Shown: positions 25,088 to 35,271 of the stretch, piece by piece
Numbering within the stretch: position 1 is the stretch's first letter
Layout: each line of letters begins with the position of its first letter
Assembly (NCBI RefSeq): GCF_002245495.1
Contig: NZ_NQJF01000002.1
Span: 248,001-312,000, forward strand
Source of the DNA: Oceanimonas baumannii
Lineage (GTDB): Bacteria; Pseudomonadota; Gammaproteobacteria; Enterobacterales; Aeromonadaceae
DNA length: 64,000 nucleotides
Direction of reading: 5' to 3'
Position numbers and translations under genes: made by a program
Notes under the pieces: model-generated
What the model was told of the DNA's origin: nothing
Seen by the model: only the letters and a program-made list of their open reading frames with translations
The model's database searches: none

Positions 25088-25503
25088 GCCTTTTTAACGT
25101 CTTTGATATTTCCGGCAGCGCCATGAGCGCCCAGTCGGTCCGCCTTAATACCACGGCCAGTAACCTGGCCAACGCCGACAGTGTCAGCTCCAGCATTGAT
25201 GAAACCTACCGGGCCCGTAAACCGGTATTTGCTGCCGATCTCGACAAGGCACTGTCGGATCGTCAGGAAAGTGTCGGTGTCAAAATCATGGGCATTGTGG
25301 AAACCGACAAGCCCCTGCAAAAAGAATTTCATCCGGATCATCCCATGGCGGATGCTGAGGGCTTTATCTACAAGCCCAACGTTAACGTGGTGGAAGAAAT
25401 GACCGATATGCTGAGTGCCTCGCGTAATTATCAGACCAATGTGCAGGTGGCCGATGCCGCCAAGCAAATGCTGCAGCAGACCCTGCGGCTTGGTAAGGGA
25501 TAA
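25084..25503 (+). CDS. flgC: Flagellar basal-body rod protein FlgC
   Basis: FlgC is a proximal rod subunit. The 139-residue protein starts at GTG 25084, overlapping the flgB stop. It has the rod motif [17 protein letters not shown], the FlgC-typical YRARKPVF segment and the C-terminal [21 protein letters not shown] helix. Confidence 0.95.
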   Translation: MSLFNVFDISGSAMSAQSVRLNTTASNLANADSVSSSIDETYRARKPVFAADLDKALSDRQESVGVKIMGIVETDKPLQKEFHPDHPMADAEGFIYKPNVNVVEEMTDMLSASRNYQTNVQVADAAKQMLQQTLRLGKG

Positions 25504-25508
25504 TCAGC

Positions 25509-26207
25509 ATGCAGATTAATAATGATTACTTTAACGGTCTTAAGTGGCCGGGAGAGCAAAGCCCGGCAGATAAGGCCGCTGAAAACAGCAAGGCGCAGCT
25601 CGAGCAGGAAGACTTTTTTGCCCTGCTGAGTCAGCAGCTGGCTTATCAGGATCCGTTCAAGCCGGCAGATAACTCTCAGATGATTTCGCAAATGACCTCA
25701 TTTACCACCGCTGACGGCATCAGCAAAATGAGTGAACAGCTGGCCGGATTAAGTAGTGTGATGACCTCCAGCCAGGCATTACAGGCCTCCAGCCTGGTCG
25801 GTCAGAAAGTACTGGTGCCGAGTGAAGTTGCCTACTGGGACAACAGCGAGCCGGTTGAGGGTGTGGTGGTGGCCGGAGAAGGTGCCAGTAACGTACTGGT
25901 TCGTATTGAAAATGAAAAAGGCGAACTGATACGTACCATTCCGCTCGAAGGTGATCAGCGTGGTAACGTTAAATTTACCTGGGATGGTATGAACGAAGCC
26001 GGAGAGGCTGCCCCGACAGGTAAATACACAATTAAAGTCAGTGGCCTGGTTAACGATCAGCGGGAAGATCTGAGTGCGTTAGCTTTTGCAAAGGTAGACA
26101 GTGTCACACTGGGCAGTGCTGACAGTCCCACTCTGGTCAACCTGGCCGGCCTGGGTGGCCTGCCGCTTAATCAAATTCTGGAAATAGCCAGCCGCAAGGC
26201 GGCGTAA
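25509..26207 (+). CDS. flgD: Flagellar hook assembly protein FlgD
   Basis: FlgD is the hook cap and scaffold for FlgE polymerisation. The 232-residue protein has an N-terminal export region ending in EDFFALLSQQLAYQDPFKPADNSQMISQMTSFT, the FlgD signature. A Tudor/fibronectin-like C-terminal part contains GNVKFTWDGMNEAGEAAPTGKYTIKV. It is 5 bp after flgC and 9 bp before flgE. Confidence 0.95.
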   Translation: MQINNDYFNGLKWPGEQSPADKAAENSKAQLEQEDFFALLSQQLAYQDPFKPADNSQMISQMTSFTTADGISKMSEQLAGLSSVMTSSQALQASSLVGQKVLVPSEVAYWDNSEPVEGVVVAGEGASNVLVRIENEKGELIRTIPLEGDQRGNVKFTWDGMNEAGEAAPTGKYTIKVSGLVNDQREDLSALAFAKVDSVTLGSADSPTLVNLAGLGGLPLNQILEIASRKAA

Positions 26208-26216
26208 GGAGTACTT

Positions 26217-27485
26217 ATGTCTTTTAATATCGCACTCAGCGGCGTCAATGCGGCTCAGAAAGATCTGGACGTCACCGCCAACAACATTGCCAACGTCAAC
26301 ACTATCGGCTTCAAGGAATCCCGCGCCGAGTTTGCCGATGTCTATGCCAACTCCATTTTTGCCAACGCCAAAACCCAGTCGGGCAGTGGTGTGCAGACCG
26401 CCGCCGTGGCCCAGCAGTTTCATCAGGGGGCATTGCAGTTCACCAATAACTCCCTGGATATGGCGATTAACGGCAGCGGTTTTTTTGTGATGTCCAATGA
26501 AATTGGTTCTCTCGATCGCACCTTTACCCGGGCTGGTGCCTTTAAGCTGAACGATGAAGGGTTTGTGGTCAACTCACAGGGTCATTACCTGCAGACCTAT
26601 GCGTCCAATAAAGATGGTACGCCTGCCGGACTGGGTATTAACAGCACTCAGCCTTTGCGTATACCTGACAAGGCCGGTGAGCCTAAAATGACCGAGAATG
26701 TTTCTATCGGTGTGAACTTGCCGGTAAAAGCTGAAGCTCTGGACACTGCCAACTTCGATCCGGGAAATTCCGCGACTTATACCTCCTCCACGTCCATGAC
26801 CATTTATGACTCTCTGGGAGATACTCATACACTGACGCAGTATTTTGTAAAAACAGGACCTAACCCGGATGCCACTCCTCCTGTCACGGATAATACATGG
26901 GAGATGCACGTTTATGTTGATGGCAGTGATGTCGGTGGCGGTGCTCAGCAACTGACATTCGATAATAGTGGTCAGCTGACTGCGCCTGATCCGGCGGAGT
27001 TTACGACGAGTGCACTGGGCTTTACCAATGGTTCTGACCCCGACCAGACCATCGAGTTGTCTTTAAGTTCCGCCACGCTGAATTCCGGACCTTTTGAGGT
27101 GACCGAGAATGATCAGGATGGTAATACCGTAGGCCGGCTGACCAAAGTGGATGTCGGGGCCGACGGTCTGGTGCGTGCGACTTACAGTAACGGCAGCACC
27201 GAAAACCTGGGTGTTGTGGCCATGGCACGGTTTCCCAATGAACAGGGGCTGACCCAGATTGGTGATACCCAGTGGCGGGAGTCATTGCTGTCGGGTGAAG
27301 CGGTGACCGGCCAGCCCAATACCGGTATTTTCGGCAAGGTGAGCGTGGCCTCATTGGAGCAGTCCAATACCAATCTGACCACCGAGCTGGTGGACTTGAT
27401 CACCGCTCAGCGCAACTTCCAGGCAAACTCCCGGGCGCTGGAAATCAACAGCACCCTGCAGCAGACCATACTACAAATCCGCTAA
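26217..27485 (+). CDS. flgE: Flagellar hook protein FlgE
   Basis: FlgE is the main subunit of the flexible hook. The 422-residue protein starts MSFNIALSGVNAAQKDLDVT with the NNIANVNTIGFKESRAEF motif. It ends with the LITAQRNFQANSRALEINSTLQQTILQIR helix that closes the D0 domain. The variable D1/D2 domains occupy the middle. A strong terminator follows, closing the flgBCDE unit. Confidence 0.96.
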   Translation: MSFNIALSGVNAAQKDLDVTANNIANVNTIGFKESRAEFADVYANSIFANAKTQSGSGVQTAAVAQQFHQGALQFTNNSLDMAINGSGFFVMSNEIGSLDRTFTRAGAFKLNDEGFVVNSQGHYLQTYASNKDGTPAGLGINSTQPLRIPDKAGEPKMTENVSIGVNLPVKAEALDTANFDPGNSATYTSSTSMTIYDSLGDTHTLTQYFVKTGPNPDATPPVTDNTWEMHVYVDGSDVGGGAQQLTFDNSGQLTAPDPAEFTTSALGFTNGSDPDQTIELSLSSATLNSGPFEVTENDQDGNTVGRLTKVDVGADGLVRATYSNGSTENLGVVAMARFPNEQGLTQIGDTQWRESLLSGEAVTGQPNTGIFGKVSVASLEQSNTNLTTELVDLITAQRNFQANSRALEINSTLQQTILQIR

Positions 27486-27506
27486 TATTAAGCCGGAAGC
27501 TGAAAG

Positions 27507-27537
27507 AAACCCGGGGCCCAAGATCCCGGGTTTTTTT
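27507..27537 (+). terminator. Rho-independent terminator after flgE
   Basis: AAACCCGGG (27507-27515) and CCCGGGTTT (27525-27533) enclose a 9-nt loop, followed by a T run. Confidence 0.9.
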
Positions 27538-27579
27538 ATGGTTCATTTTTTACTTCTGAGCGGGCCTTTCATACTGTGG

Positions 27580-27595
27580 TGGCATTAATTTTGCA
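27580..27595 (+). promoter_or_regulatory. Sigma-54 promoter of the flgF-flgL operon
   Basis: TGGCATTAATTTTGCA matches the -24/-12 consensus with GG and GC 10 bp apart. The predicted start is about 30 nt upstream of flgF. Confidence 0.88.
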
Positions 27596-27636
27596 TTAAA
27601 TTCCACCATTACCAGCCGGACAACCACGGAGCTGAA

Positions 27637-28383
27637 ATGGATCACCTGCTTTATATCGCCATGTCGGGCGCGAAAGAAAATATGCACAGTGTGGCTTTGC
27701 GCGCCAATAACCTGGCTAATGCTAATACCACCGGCTTTCGTGCCGATCTGGAGCAGGCCAGGGCCATGCAGGCGTTTGGTGAAGGTCTGCCTTCCCGGGT
27801 GTTTGCCATGACGGAACGTCCGGGGCAAAACTTTGCCGCCGGCCCTATTCAGACCACGGGCCGGGAACTTGACGTGGCGGTCGCCGGTGACGGCTGGCTG
27901 GCGGTGGAAGCGGCAGACGGCAGCGAAGCCTATACCCGTTTTGGTAATCTTCAGGTGTCGGTAGAAGGTCTGCTGCAAACCAGCACCGGCCTGAATGTGC
28001 TAGATGATGGTGGTAACCCGATAGTGGTGCCGCTGCCGCTGGAAAAACTGGAGATTAACAAAGACGGTACCCTTTTTGCCCGTCTGGAAGGCGAAGCCCC
28101 CAATGGCGGTGCCGAGTTGCAGCGTATCAAAACGGTGCTGCCGCAATATGATGCAATAGAAAAAGGTGCGGATGGTTTGTTTCGTCGTAAAGACGGTGAG
28201 GCTGAGCCAGCTTCAGCCCAGGTGCAGCTGATTGCCGGTGCGCTGGAAGGCAGTAACGTGAACCCTATTGCCGAAATGACCCATTTAATTGACCTGCAAC
28301 GGCGCTTTGAAACACAACTGAAAATGATGAGCCATGCCGAAGAGAACGACAAGGCCCATGCCCAACTGCTGCGTATTGGCTAA
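27637..28383 (+). CDS. flgF: Flagellar basal-body rod protein FlgF
   Basis: FlgF is a proximal rod subunit between FlgC and FlgG. The 248-residue protein starts MDHLLYIAMSGAKENMHSVA with RANNLANANTTGFRAD. It ends with the MTHLIDLQRRFETQLKMM helix. It is the first gene after the second sigma-54 promoter. Confidence 0.95.
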   Translation: MDHLLYIAMSGAKENMHSVALRANNLANANTTGFRADLEQARAMQAFGEGLPSRVFAMTERPGQNFAAGPIQTTGRELDVAVAGDGWLAVEAADGSEAYTRFGNLQVSVEGLLQTSTGLNVLDDGGNPIVVPLPLEKLEINKDGTLFARLEGEAPNGGAELQRIKTVLPQYDAIEKGADGLFRRKDGEAEPASAQVQLIAGALEGSNVNPIAEMTHLIDLQRRFETQLKMMSHAEENDKAHAQLLRIG

Positions 28384-28394
28384 AGGAGATCAGA

Positions 28395-29183
28395 ATGAAC
28401 CCCGCATTGTGGATTAGCAAAACCGGACTGGATGCCCAGCAGACCAATATTTCGGTGACTTCCAATAACCTGGCTAACGCCAGCACCGTTGGTTTTAAAA
28501 AAGGGCGTGCCATTTTTGAAGATCTGCTTTACCAGAATGTGCACCAGCCCGGCGGCCGTGCCACTGCCGACAGTAACCTGCCATCGGGTCTGATGATAGG
28601 TGCGGGCAGTAAGGTGGTCGCGACCCAGAAAAGCTTTACTCAGGGCAACGTGCAGACCACCGATAATGCCCTTGATGTGATGATTGACGGTCGTGGTTTT
28701 TTTGAAGTGCTGCTGCCCGATGGCACTACCGGCTATACCCGCAACGGTCAGTTTGCTCTTAACGATGAAGGCATTATTGTTACCCCCGGTAATGGCTATC
28801 CGTTGCTGCCGGAAATGCAGATCCCGGAAAATGCTCAGAGCATCAGCGTTGGTACCAATGGTGAGGTGTCGGTGCAACTGGCCGGGCAGGCCGAAGGACA
28901 GGTGATTGGTCAGATCATTGTGACTGATTTTGCCAACCCCGCCGGTCTGCAGCCCAAAGGGGAAAACCTTTATCTGGAAACCCAGTCCAGCGGTGCGCCG
29001 CTGCAGGGCATTGCCGGTGCAGATGGCTTTGGCAATCTGAAGCAGGGCATGCTGGAAACCTCTAATGTCAACGTCACCGAAGAACTGGTTAACCTTATTC
29101 AGGCTCAGCGGGTATATGAAATGAACTCCAAGGTGATCTCCGCCGTGGATGACATGCTGGCCTACGTTAACCAGCAATTGTAA
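28395..29183 (+). CDS. flgG: Flagellar distal rod protein FlgG
   Basis: FlgG builds the distal rod. The 262-residue length equals the family norm (E. coli 260). It has ALWISKTGLDAQQTNISVTSNNLANASTVGFKKGRAIFEDL, in which the 'GRAIFEDLLYQ' rod-specific insertion is visible, and ends VNVTEELVNLIQAQRVYEMNSKVI. It lies 11 bp after flgF. Confidence 0.96.
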   Translation: MNPALWISKTGLDAQQTNISVTSNNLANASTVGFKKGRAIFEDLLYQNVHQPGGRATADSNLPSGLMIGAGSKVVATQKSFTQGNVQTTDNALDVMIDGRGFFEVLLPDGTTGYTRNGQFALNDEGIIVTPGNGYPLLPEMQIPENAQSISVGTNGEVSVQLAGQAEGQVIGQIIVTDFANPAGLQPKGENLYLETQSSGAPLQGIAGADGFGNLKQGMLETSNVNVTEELVNLIQAQRVYEMNSKVISAVDDMLAYVNQQL

Positions 29184-29196
29184 GCGGAGGCAGGTG

Positions 29197-29871
29197 ATGA
29201 AGCGTGTTCTGATGCTGAGTGCCGCCCTGTTGCTGGCGGCCTGTACATCTACGCCCTATACCCCAAAGCCCGACGACCCGGCCTATGCGCCGGTGATCCC
29301 CGGCCCCGGGAGCGAGCAACTGGAGCCCAATGGGGCGATTTTTCAGGACAACTACGCCAACAGCCTGTATTCCGATATTAAGGCGCACCGGGTGGGTGAC
29401 ATCATTACCGTGGACTTGTCAGAATCGACCCGGGCGCAGAAACGGGCCACTACCCAGCAGGCGAAAGACAATAGTCTGACTGTCAATCCGCTCAATATTG
29501 GTGGCCAGCCCATCAACATCGCGGGCTACCCGGTCACGGCCAGTATGTCCAGCAACAATGAGTTTGATGGTCAGGCCAATACCAACCAGAGCAACAGCCT
29601 GCAGGGCAGTATTACCGTCAGTGTGGCCAGAGTATTGCCGAACGGTAATCTGATGGTGCAGGGAGAAAAGTGGCTGATGCTGAATACCGGCGAAGAATAT
29701 GTTCGGATCAGCGGCATGATCAGACCGCAGGATATCAGCTCCGACAACCGGGTGGCGTCGACCAGAGTGGCTAATGCCCGTATTTATTACGGCGGCACCG
29801 GCGATTTTGCCAACACCCAGAACCGGGGCTGGCTGGCCAAGTTCTTTAACAGTCCCTGGTTTCCGTTTTAA
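29197..29871 (+). CDS. flgH: Flagellar L-ring lipoprotein FlgH
   Basis: FlgH forms the outer-membrane L-ring bushing. The start is ATG 29197 after GGAGG, giving 224 residues; the upstream frame overlaps flgG. The lipobox is LAAC (about residue 15). The mature protein has GAIFQDNYANSLYSDIKAHRVGDIITVDLSE and ends with the conserved NTQNRGWLAKFFNSPWFPF. Confidence 0.95.
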   Translation: MKRVLMLSAALLLAACTSTPYTPKPDDPAYAPVIPGPGSEQLEPNGAIFQDNYANSLYSDIKAHRVGDIITVDLSESTRAQKRATTQQAKDNSLTVNPLNIGGQPINIAGYPVTASMSSNNEFDGQANTNQSNSLQGSITVSVARVLPNGNLMVQGEKWLMLNTGEEYVRISGMIRPQDISSDNRVASTRVANARIYYGGTGDFANTQNRGWLAKFFNSPWFPF

Positions 29872-29884
29872 TGAGGGCACATAA

Positions 29885-30979
29885 ATGAAAAGGCTTAGCA
29901 CATTACTGTTGAGTATGGCCATGCTGGCATTGCCGGCACAGGCGGCCCGGATTAAAGATATCAGTTCGGTGGCCGGTGTGCGGGCCAACCAGCTGGTGGG
30001 TTATGGCCTGGTGGCCGGCCTGCCTGGCACCGGTGAGCGTAACAATGCTTTTGCTCAGCAAACCTTTCGTACCATGCTGACTAATTTCGGTATTACCATA
30101 CCCGAAAACCTTCGTCCCAAAATGAACGACGTAGCGCCGGTGGCGGTGCATGCCGAGCTGCCGCCTTTCTCCAAGCCGGGTCAGACCATTGATGTGACCG
30201 TCTCCGCTATTGGCGAGGCAAAGAGCCTGCGTGGCGGAACCTTACTGCAAACCTTTCTGAAAGGGGTGGATGGCAGGGTTTACGCTCTGGCTCAGGGCAG
30301 CCTGGTAGTCGGTGGTCTGGGGGCTGAGGGAGCCGACGGTTCTTCCATCATGATTAACACTCCGACGGTAGGCCGTATTCCGGCCGGGGCCATGGTAGAG
30401 CGGGAAGTCCCCAGTTCTTTCGGCCGGGGGGACACCATTACCTTTAACCTGCACCGCCCTGACTTTACCACTGCCAGACGCATGGCTGAGGTGATTAACG
30501 ATCTGGTAGGGCCGGCCAGTGCGCAGGCGCTGGATGCCACCTCGGTGACCGTCTATGCCCCACGGGATACCGGGCAGCGCGTCAGTTTTTTGTCGACACT
30601 GGAAAACCTGACCGTGGACGTGGCCGATGAAGCAGCAAAAATTATCGTCAATTCACGCACCGGTACCGTGGTGATTGGCCAGCAGGTACAGCTTAAGCCT
30701 GCTGCTATCACTCATGGCGGGCTGATAATTACCATTAATGAAAATCCGCAGGTGTCTCAGCCCAATGCGCTGGCCGGCGGCAATACCGTGGTGGTGCCTA
30801 ACTCGGGAATTAACGTAGAGCAGCAGGATGGCCGTATGTTCAAACTGGATACCGGTACCACGCTGGATGACCTGGTACGGGCAGTCAATCAGGTGGGAGT
30901 GGCTCCGGGCGATCTGGTCGCCATTCTGGAAGCCCTGCGTCAGGCCGGTGCCATTCAGGGTGAGCTGGTGATTATCTAG
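29885..30979 (+). CDS. flgI: Flagellar P-ring protein FlgI
   Basis: FlgI forms the P-ring in the peptidoglycan layer, assembled with FlgA. The 364-residue precursor has a signal peptide ending at LPAQAA. Family stretches include [32 protein letters not shown] and the C-terminal [39 protein letters not shown]. Confidence 0.96.
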   Translation: MKRLSTLLLSMAMLALPAQAARIKDISSVAGVRANQLVGYGLVAGLPGTGERNNAFAQQTFRTMLTNFGITIPENLRPKMNDVAPVAVHAELPPFSKPGQTIDVTVSAIGEAKSLRGGTLLQTFLKGVDGRVYALAQGSLVVGGLGAEGADGSSIMINTPTVGRIPAGAMVEREVPSSFGRGDTITFNLHRPDFTTARRMAEVINDLVGPASAQALDATSVTVYAPRDTGQRVSFLSTLENLTVDVADEAAKIIVNSRTGTVVIGQQVQLKPAAITHGGLIITINENPQVSQPNALAGGNTVVVPNSGINVEQQDGRMFKLDTGTTLDDLVRAVNQVGVAPGDLVAILEALRQAGAIQGELVII

Positions 30980-31049
30980 CGGGCATGGCAGAGGGTATCG
31001 CCATCTTATGCCCACGAACACGGGCATCCGGGGCACTTGGAGGCAACAC

Positions 31050-32024
31050 ATGAAAAATATCGACACCGTTCAGAACAGCCTGCTGGCCAACGACATTCAG
31101 GGGCTGGACCGGCTGCGCCAGCAGGGTTTTGCTCAGGACAGAGGCAAGGCACTGGATGAAGCCGCCCGCCAGTTTGAAAGCCTGTTCACCCAGCAGTTGT
31201 TTAAGTCGATGCGTGATGCCAACAAGGTGTTTGAATCCGACAGTCCCATGAACAGTCGTTACACCCAGTTTTATCAGGATATGCACGATCAGCAGATGAG
31301 CAGCGAGCTCAGCCGGCAGGGCAGCCTGGGGCTTGCGGATTTGATTGTGCGTCAGCTGGGGGGCGGAGACGACCAAAAGGCGGCCTCTGAAGCCCGTCAT
31401 TTCAGTCTGGAAAATGTTCGTCGTATCAATGGCAAGGTGGCAAGACCCACCGAGGCCGGTGAGTCGCCGGCAACAGATAAGGCCCGGCCGCCGCTGAAGG
31501 CGGCGCAGAATACGCCAGAAGACGCAGTGACCCTGGCGGCCGGTCAAAAATTTGACTCACCGGAAGCGTTTGTGCGGCAGTTGTTGCCTGCCGCCACCGC
31601 TGCCGGCAAGCGTCTGGGGCTGGACCCGAAAGCCATGCTGGCGCAGGCTGCGCTGGAAACCGGCTGGGGTAAAAAGATTATCGGCAGAAAAAATGGGGCA
31701 TCCAGCCATAATCTTTTTGGCATCAAGGCCGATAAAAGCTGGAAAGAGCAGAAAACCTGGGTCAGTACACTGGAATATGAGCAGGGGATTGCCGTTAAGG
31801 TACAGGCACCGTTCCGATCCTATGCCTCGTTCAACGACAGTTTTAACGATTATGTGCAGTTTCTGAACGATAATCCCCGTTACGGTAAGGCGCTTCAGCA
31901 AACCGGCTCACCGCATCAGTATTTCAGGGCCCTGCAACAGGCGGGCTATGCCACTGACCCGAACTATGCCAGCAAACTGAGTGCGGTTCTCGACACCGTT
32001 AACCGGCTGGCATCACAAGCATAA
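31050..32024 (+). CDS. flgJ: Flagellar rod cap / peptidoglycan hydrolase FlgJ
   Basis: FlgJ caps the growing rod with its N-terminal domain and opens the cell wall with its C-terminal glucosaminidase/muramidase domain. The start ATG 31050 follows GGAGG and gives 324 residues. The rod-capping part has AARQFESLFTQQLFKSMRDAN (about 38-60). The hydrolase part begins near 170, with MLAQAALETGWGKKI carrying the catalytic glutamate and HNLFGIKADKSW. It is the two-domain form found in gammaproteobacteria. Confidence 0.95.
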   Translation: MKNIDTVQNSLLANDIQGLDRLRQQGFAQDRGKALDEAARQFESLFTQQLFKSMRDANKVFESDSPMNSRYTQFYQDMHDQQMSSELSRQGSLGLADLIVRQLGGGDDQKAASEARHFSLENVRRINGKVARPTEAGESPATDKARPPLKAAQNTPEDAVTLAAGQKFDSPEAFVRQLLPAATAAGKRLGLDPKAMLAQAALETGWGKKIIGRKNGASSHNLFGIKADKSWKEQKTWVSTLEYEQGIAVKVQAPFRSYASFNDSFNDYVQFLNDNPRYGKALQQTGSPHQYFRALQQAGYATDPNYASKLSAVLDTVNRLASQA

Positions 32025-32033
32025 GGACACATT

Positions 32034-33995
32034 ATGGCTGTTGATATTTATCAAACCGGGGTAAGCGGGCTGCTGGCAGCTCAGGCCCAGCTGGCGACCA
32101 CCGGTCACAACATTGCCAACGTGAACACCGAAGGCTATCACCGGCAGCGGGCTGAACAGGCCACCACCATGCACATGTTTTCCGGTGGCAGCTTTTATGG
32201 TACCGGTACCCGGGTGACCGATGTCACCCGCATGTATCAGGAATATGCCTTTCGTGATGTGCTGGTCAACAATACCGAAAAGGCCGGGGCTGAGGCACTG
32301 TATAACCATCTTTCCTATCTCGACAAAACCATGACCAGCGTTAACAGTGGTCTGGCCAGCAGTCTCGACGATCTTTACAGTGCTATTAACGCCGTGGCCG
32401 ATAACCCGGGTAACCTTGGCAACCGGGAGCTGATGCTGGCCAATGCCCAGGACATTGTCGATCACTTCAACGAATTTTACAGTTCGCTGGAGCAGGAGCA
32501 GATGATTAAAAACCGGGATATCGAATCCCGGGCCGCTCATGTCAGCTCGCTCACTGCCGGTATTGCCGATCTGAACCAGCAAATCATGAATGCCGGGCAG
32601 AACGGTACCCCCAACGACCTGCTTGATCAGCGTGACCAGCTGATCCAGGAGCTGGGCAAACAGGTGCAGATCACCACACTGAAAGACAGCAATGGCATGA
32701 TTTCCGTGATGCTGGCCGGTCGTGAGCCGCTGGTATCGGGCAACCAGGCCTATCAGATGGAGGTGCGGGAAGGCTCGCCGGAGCATAAGCAAAGTGAGCT
32801 TTACCTGGTAGCGCCAAACAGTAATGGTCAGGCTACCCGCATTAAAGGCAGTCAGGCACTGGGAGGCGAAATGGGCGCGTTGTTCCATTACCGCGATCAG
32901 GTGCTGGGACCGAATCTGAGCGACATGGGGAAAACCGCCATTGCCATTGCCGATGCCTTTAACAAAATTCAGGCTCAGGGGGTGGATCTTAACGGTGACC
33001 CGGGCAAGAGCATGTTTAATGACATTAACGACCCTGATGCTATGTCCAGACGCTTTGTGGGGAGTAACCCCAATGTGACCGGCGCGGTAGAAATTACCGA
33101 TACCGGCAAACTGACCGGCGGGGAATACAGCCTGCAATATAAGGGCGGTAATGAATACGTTTTAACCGATATCACCACCGGCAAGCGGCAAACCATCACT
33201 GCCACCGCCGACCCGACCGATCCCGCTGCGCAGGTATTGGATCTGAGTAATGAACTCGGATTTAGTCTGACGTTGTCGGACGAGCCCAATGTCAGTGATG
33301 AAATGCTGGTGCAGCCTACCCGCCAGGGGGCGATTGATCTGGAATTAAAACTGAATACCGGTGATCAGATAGCCGCATCCGGCTCACTGACGATCAGCCC
33401 TGACGGGGATAACAAAGGCACTGCCAAACCCTCGGTCAGCGTTGCCGAATCGGTGCCCCCCGCTTCAGCCATTGACGAAAGTGCTTATCCGCTGACCCTG
33501 AAAGTGGTGGATGACGGAGCCGGCGGCCTGCAGTACAACGTGCAGGATAAAGACGGCAATGACTTGTTCACCAATGTCACGGTAACGGATGGCAAAATGA
33601 GTTTTGGCGATCTGGAACTGACCCTGAACGGGGACCCGGAGGCCTTTGACCAGTTTGAAATTCGACAGGCCAGTGGTTCGGGGAACAATGAAAATGCCCT
33701 GGCCTTTGCCGAGCTGCAAAACAAAAAGTGGCTTAATAACGGCAAGTCCACCGTGACAGACAGCCTTAACCAGACAGCCGTGGGTATTGGCAGCCTGACC
33801 CGTAATCAGGGGGTAAAGGCAGAAGCTGCGGGAGCGGCCTACCAGCAGTCTTATGATCGTATGATGTCGACCTCCGGCGTGAACCTGGATGAAGAAGCTG
33901 CTAACTTGCTGCGTTTTCAGCAGTCTTATATGGCGGCGGCCCGGGTAGTATCTACCGCCAGCGAAACCATGAATACCCTGTTGCAGATCCGCTAA
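32034..33995 (+). CDS. flgK: Hook-filament junction protein FlgK
   Basis: FlgK (HAP1) is the first junction protein between hook and filament. At 653 residues it is about 100 longer than E. coli FlgK, because of extra sequence in the middle (about residues 330-560). The N-terminal IYQTGVSGLLAAQAQLATTGHNIANVNTEGYHRQ and the C-terminal SGVNLDEEAANLLRFQQSYMAAARVVSTASETMNTLLQIR are typical. It is secreted with FlgN as chaperone. Confidence 0.95.
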   Translation: MAVDIYQTGVSGLLAAQAQLATTGHNIANVNTEGYHRQRAEQATTMHMFSGGSFYGTGTRVTDVTRMYQEYAFRDVLVNNTEKAGAEALYNHLSYLDKTMTSVNSGLASSLDDLYSAINAVADNPGNLGNRELMLANAQDIVDHFNEFYSSLEQEQMIKNRDIESRAAHVSSLTAGIADLNQQIMNAGQNGTPNDLLDQRDQLIQELGKQVQITTLKDSNGMISVMLAGREPLVSGNQAYQMEVREGSPEHKQSELYLVAPNSNGQATRIKGSQALGGEMGALFHYRDQVLGPNLSDMGKTAIAIADAFNKIQAQGVDLNGDPGKSMFNDINDPDAMSRRFVGSNPNVTGAVEITDTGKLTGGEYSLQYKGGNEYVLTDITTGKRQTITATADPTDPAAQVLDLSNELGFSLTLSDEPNVSDEMLVQPTRQGAIDLELKLNTGDQIAASGSLTISPDGDNKGTAKPSVSVAESVPPASAIDESAYPLTLKVVDDGAGGLQYNVQDKDGNDLFTNVTVTDGKMSFGDLELTLNGDPEAFDQFEIRQASGSGNNENALAFAELQNKKWLNNGKSTVTDSLNQTAVGIGSLTRNQGVKAEAAGAAYQQSYDRMMSTSGVNLDEEAANLLRFQQSYMAAARVVSTASETMNTLLQIR

Positions 33996-34004
33996 GGAGC
34001 CATA

Positions 34005-35255
34005 ATGCGTGTTGCCAGTTTTCAGTTTATTCAGCGTAACCTGAATAACATCAGTGCCCGGACGGCTCAGGCTAACGATCAACTGGGAAAAATGTCTTCC
34101 GGCAAACGGGTGGAGCATGCCAGTGAAGATCCGGTTGCTGCCAACGGCATTCTTAACTATAAGCAGGAGCTGCGTAAGCTCGCGCAATACCAGAATAATA
34201 TTAACCTGGCAGAGAACCGCTTGCGCCGGGAAGAATGGGCATTAAGCTCGGCCGAAACCACCACGCAGCAGGTCAAGGAAATTATGCTTGGGGCTAATAA
34301 TCCGGCCATTACCCAGCAGGAGCGGGACGCTTACAAGGAAGAGCTGCAAAGCCGCATTGACGAAATGCTGGATCTGGCCAATACCCGGGACGAATTTGGC
34401 CAGTATATTTTTGGTGGTTTTCAGACCGACAGCTCTCCCTTTATCCGTCAGCCCGACGGCTCTGTCAGTTATGGCGGGGACGGCGGTCAGCGCGACATGA
34501 TGGTCGGGGATAATGTCAGGGTGGGGATTAATCACAGTGGTGAGGTGGTGTTTGGCGGTGTGCCCAATCCCAAAGGGGATTTTATCGCTTCTTATGCGCT
34601 GGGAGGTGAAGCCCGGGAAGACAACCTCAGAGTGGAAAAAGCGGCTATTTCGGATAAGACCAGCTTTACTGACGCTCACGACTACACTATTGATTTTGTT
34701 GATGATCCAAACAATCCCGGTGGTATTGCGGTGATTGTCACTGACGACAATGGTGTGTCTGTTCCGGCGGATCCTAATAACCCTGCACCTTATGTTCCGG
34801 GTGAGAAAATCACCGTAGACGGAGTGGATATCACCATTAAGGGAGAAGCCAAAGCCGGCGACAAAATCACCTTGTCCTCCGATGTGAATGACGGTACTGG
34901 CGAGGATAGCCGTGATGTATTCGATATACTGAACCGGGCCAAAGACTGGCTGGAAAGTGACGGCCATAACCCATCGGGCCAGAGTGAGATGAGCGATATC
35001 CTGAATGAGCTGGATGCAATGGGCAGTCATTTTACCCGGGTACGTGCAGACACCGGCAACCGCATGCAGCGTATTGAAAACCAGCAGGTCACTCATGAAG
35101 ACATGAGTCTGACCCTGAACAAGCTGCGTGGTGGTATGGAAGATCTCGACTATGCCAAAGCTACCGGTGAATTCAGCCAGACCATGGTGGCCTTGCAGGC
35201 CACCCAAACCATGTTCGGCAAAGTGCAGAGCATGAGTCTGTTTAATTACATTTAA
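34005..35255 (+). CDS. flgL: Hook-filament junction protein FlgL
   Basis: FlgL (HAP3) is the second junction protein. The 416-residue protein has flagellin-like ends: SFQFIQRNLNNISARTAQANDQLGKMSSGKRVEHASEDPVAANG at the N-terminus and TGEFSQTMVALQATQTMFGKVQSMSLFNYI at the C-terminus. The acidic central domain (about 170-310) is calcium-like in composition (many Asp/Asn). It ends the flgF-L operon. Confidence 0.95.
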   Translation: MRVASFQFIQRNLNNISARTAQANDQLGKMSSGKRVEHASEDPVAANGILNYKQELRKLAQYQNNINLAENRLRREEWALSSAETTTQQVKEIMLGANNPAITQQERDAYKEELQSRIDEMLDLANTRDEFGQYIFGGFQTDSSPFIRQPDGSVSYGGDGGQRDMMVGDNVRVGINHSGEVVFGGVPNPKGDFIASYALGGEAREDNLRVEKAAISDKTSFTDAHDYTIDFVDDPNNPGGIAVIVTDDNGVSVPADPNNPAPYVPGEKITVDGVDITIKGEAKAGDKITLSSDVNDGTGEDSRDVFDILNRAKDWLESDGHNPSGQSEMSDILNELDAMGSHFTRVRADTGNRMQRIENQQVTHEDMSLTLNKLRGGMEDLDYAKATGEFSQTMVALQATQTMFGKVQSMSLFNYI

Positions 35256-35271
35256 CGGTACCCCCTCCCAG

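Noticed and set aside
32013-33137. 374-codon open frame on the minus strand
   Set aside because: Opposite flgK, with His/Gly-rich shadow composition and no start signals.
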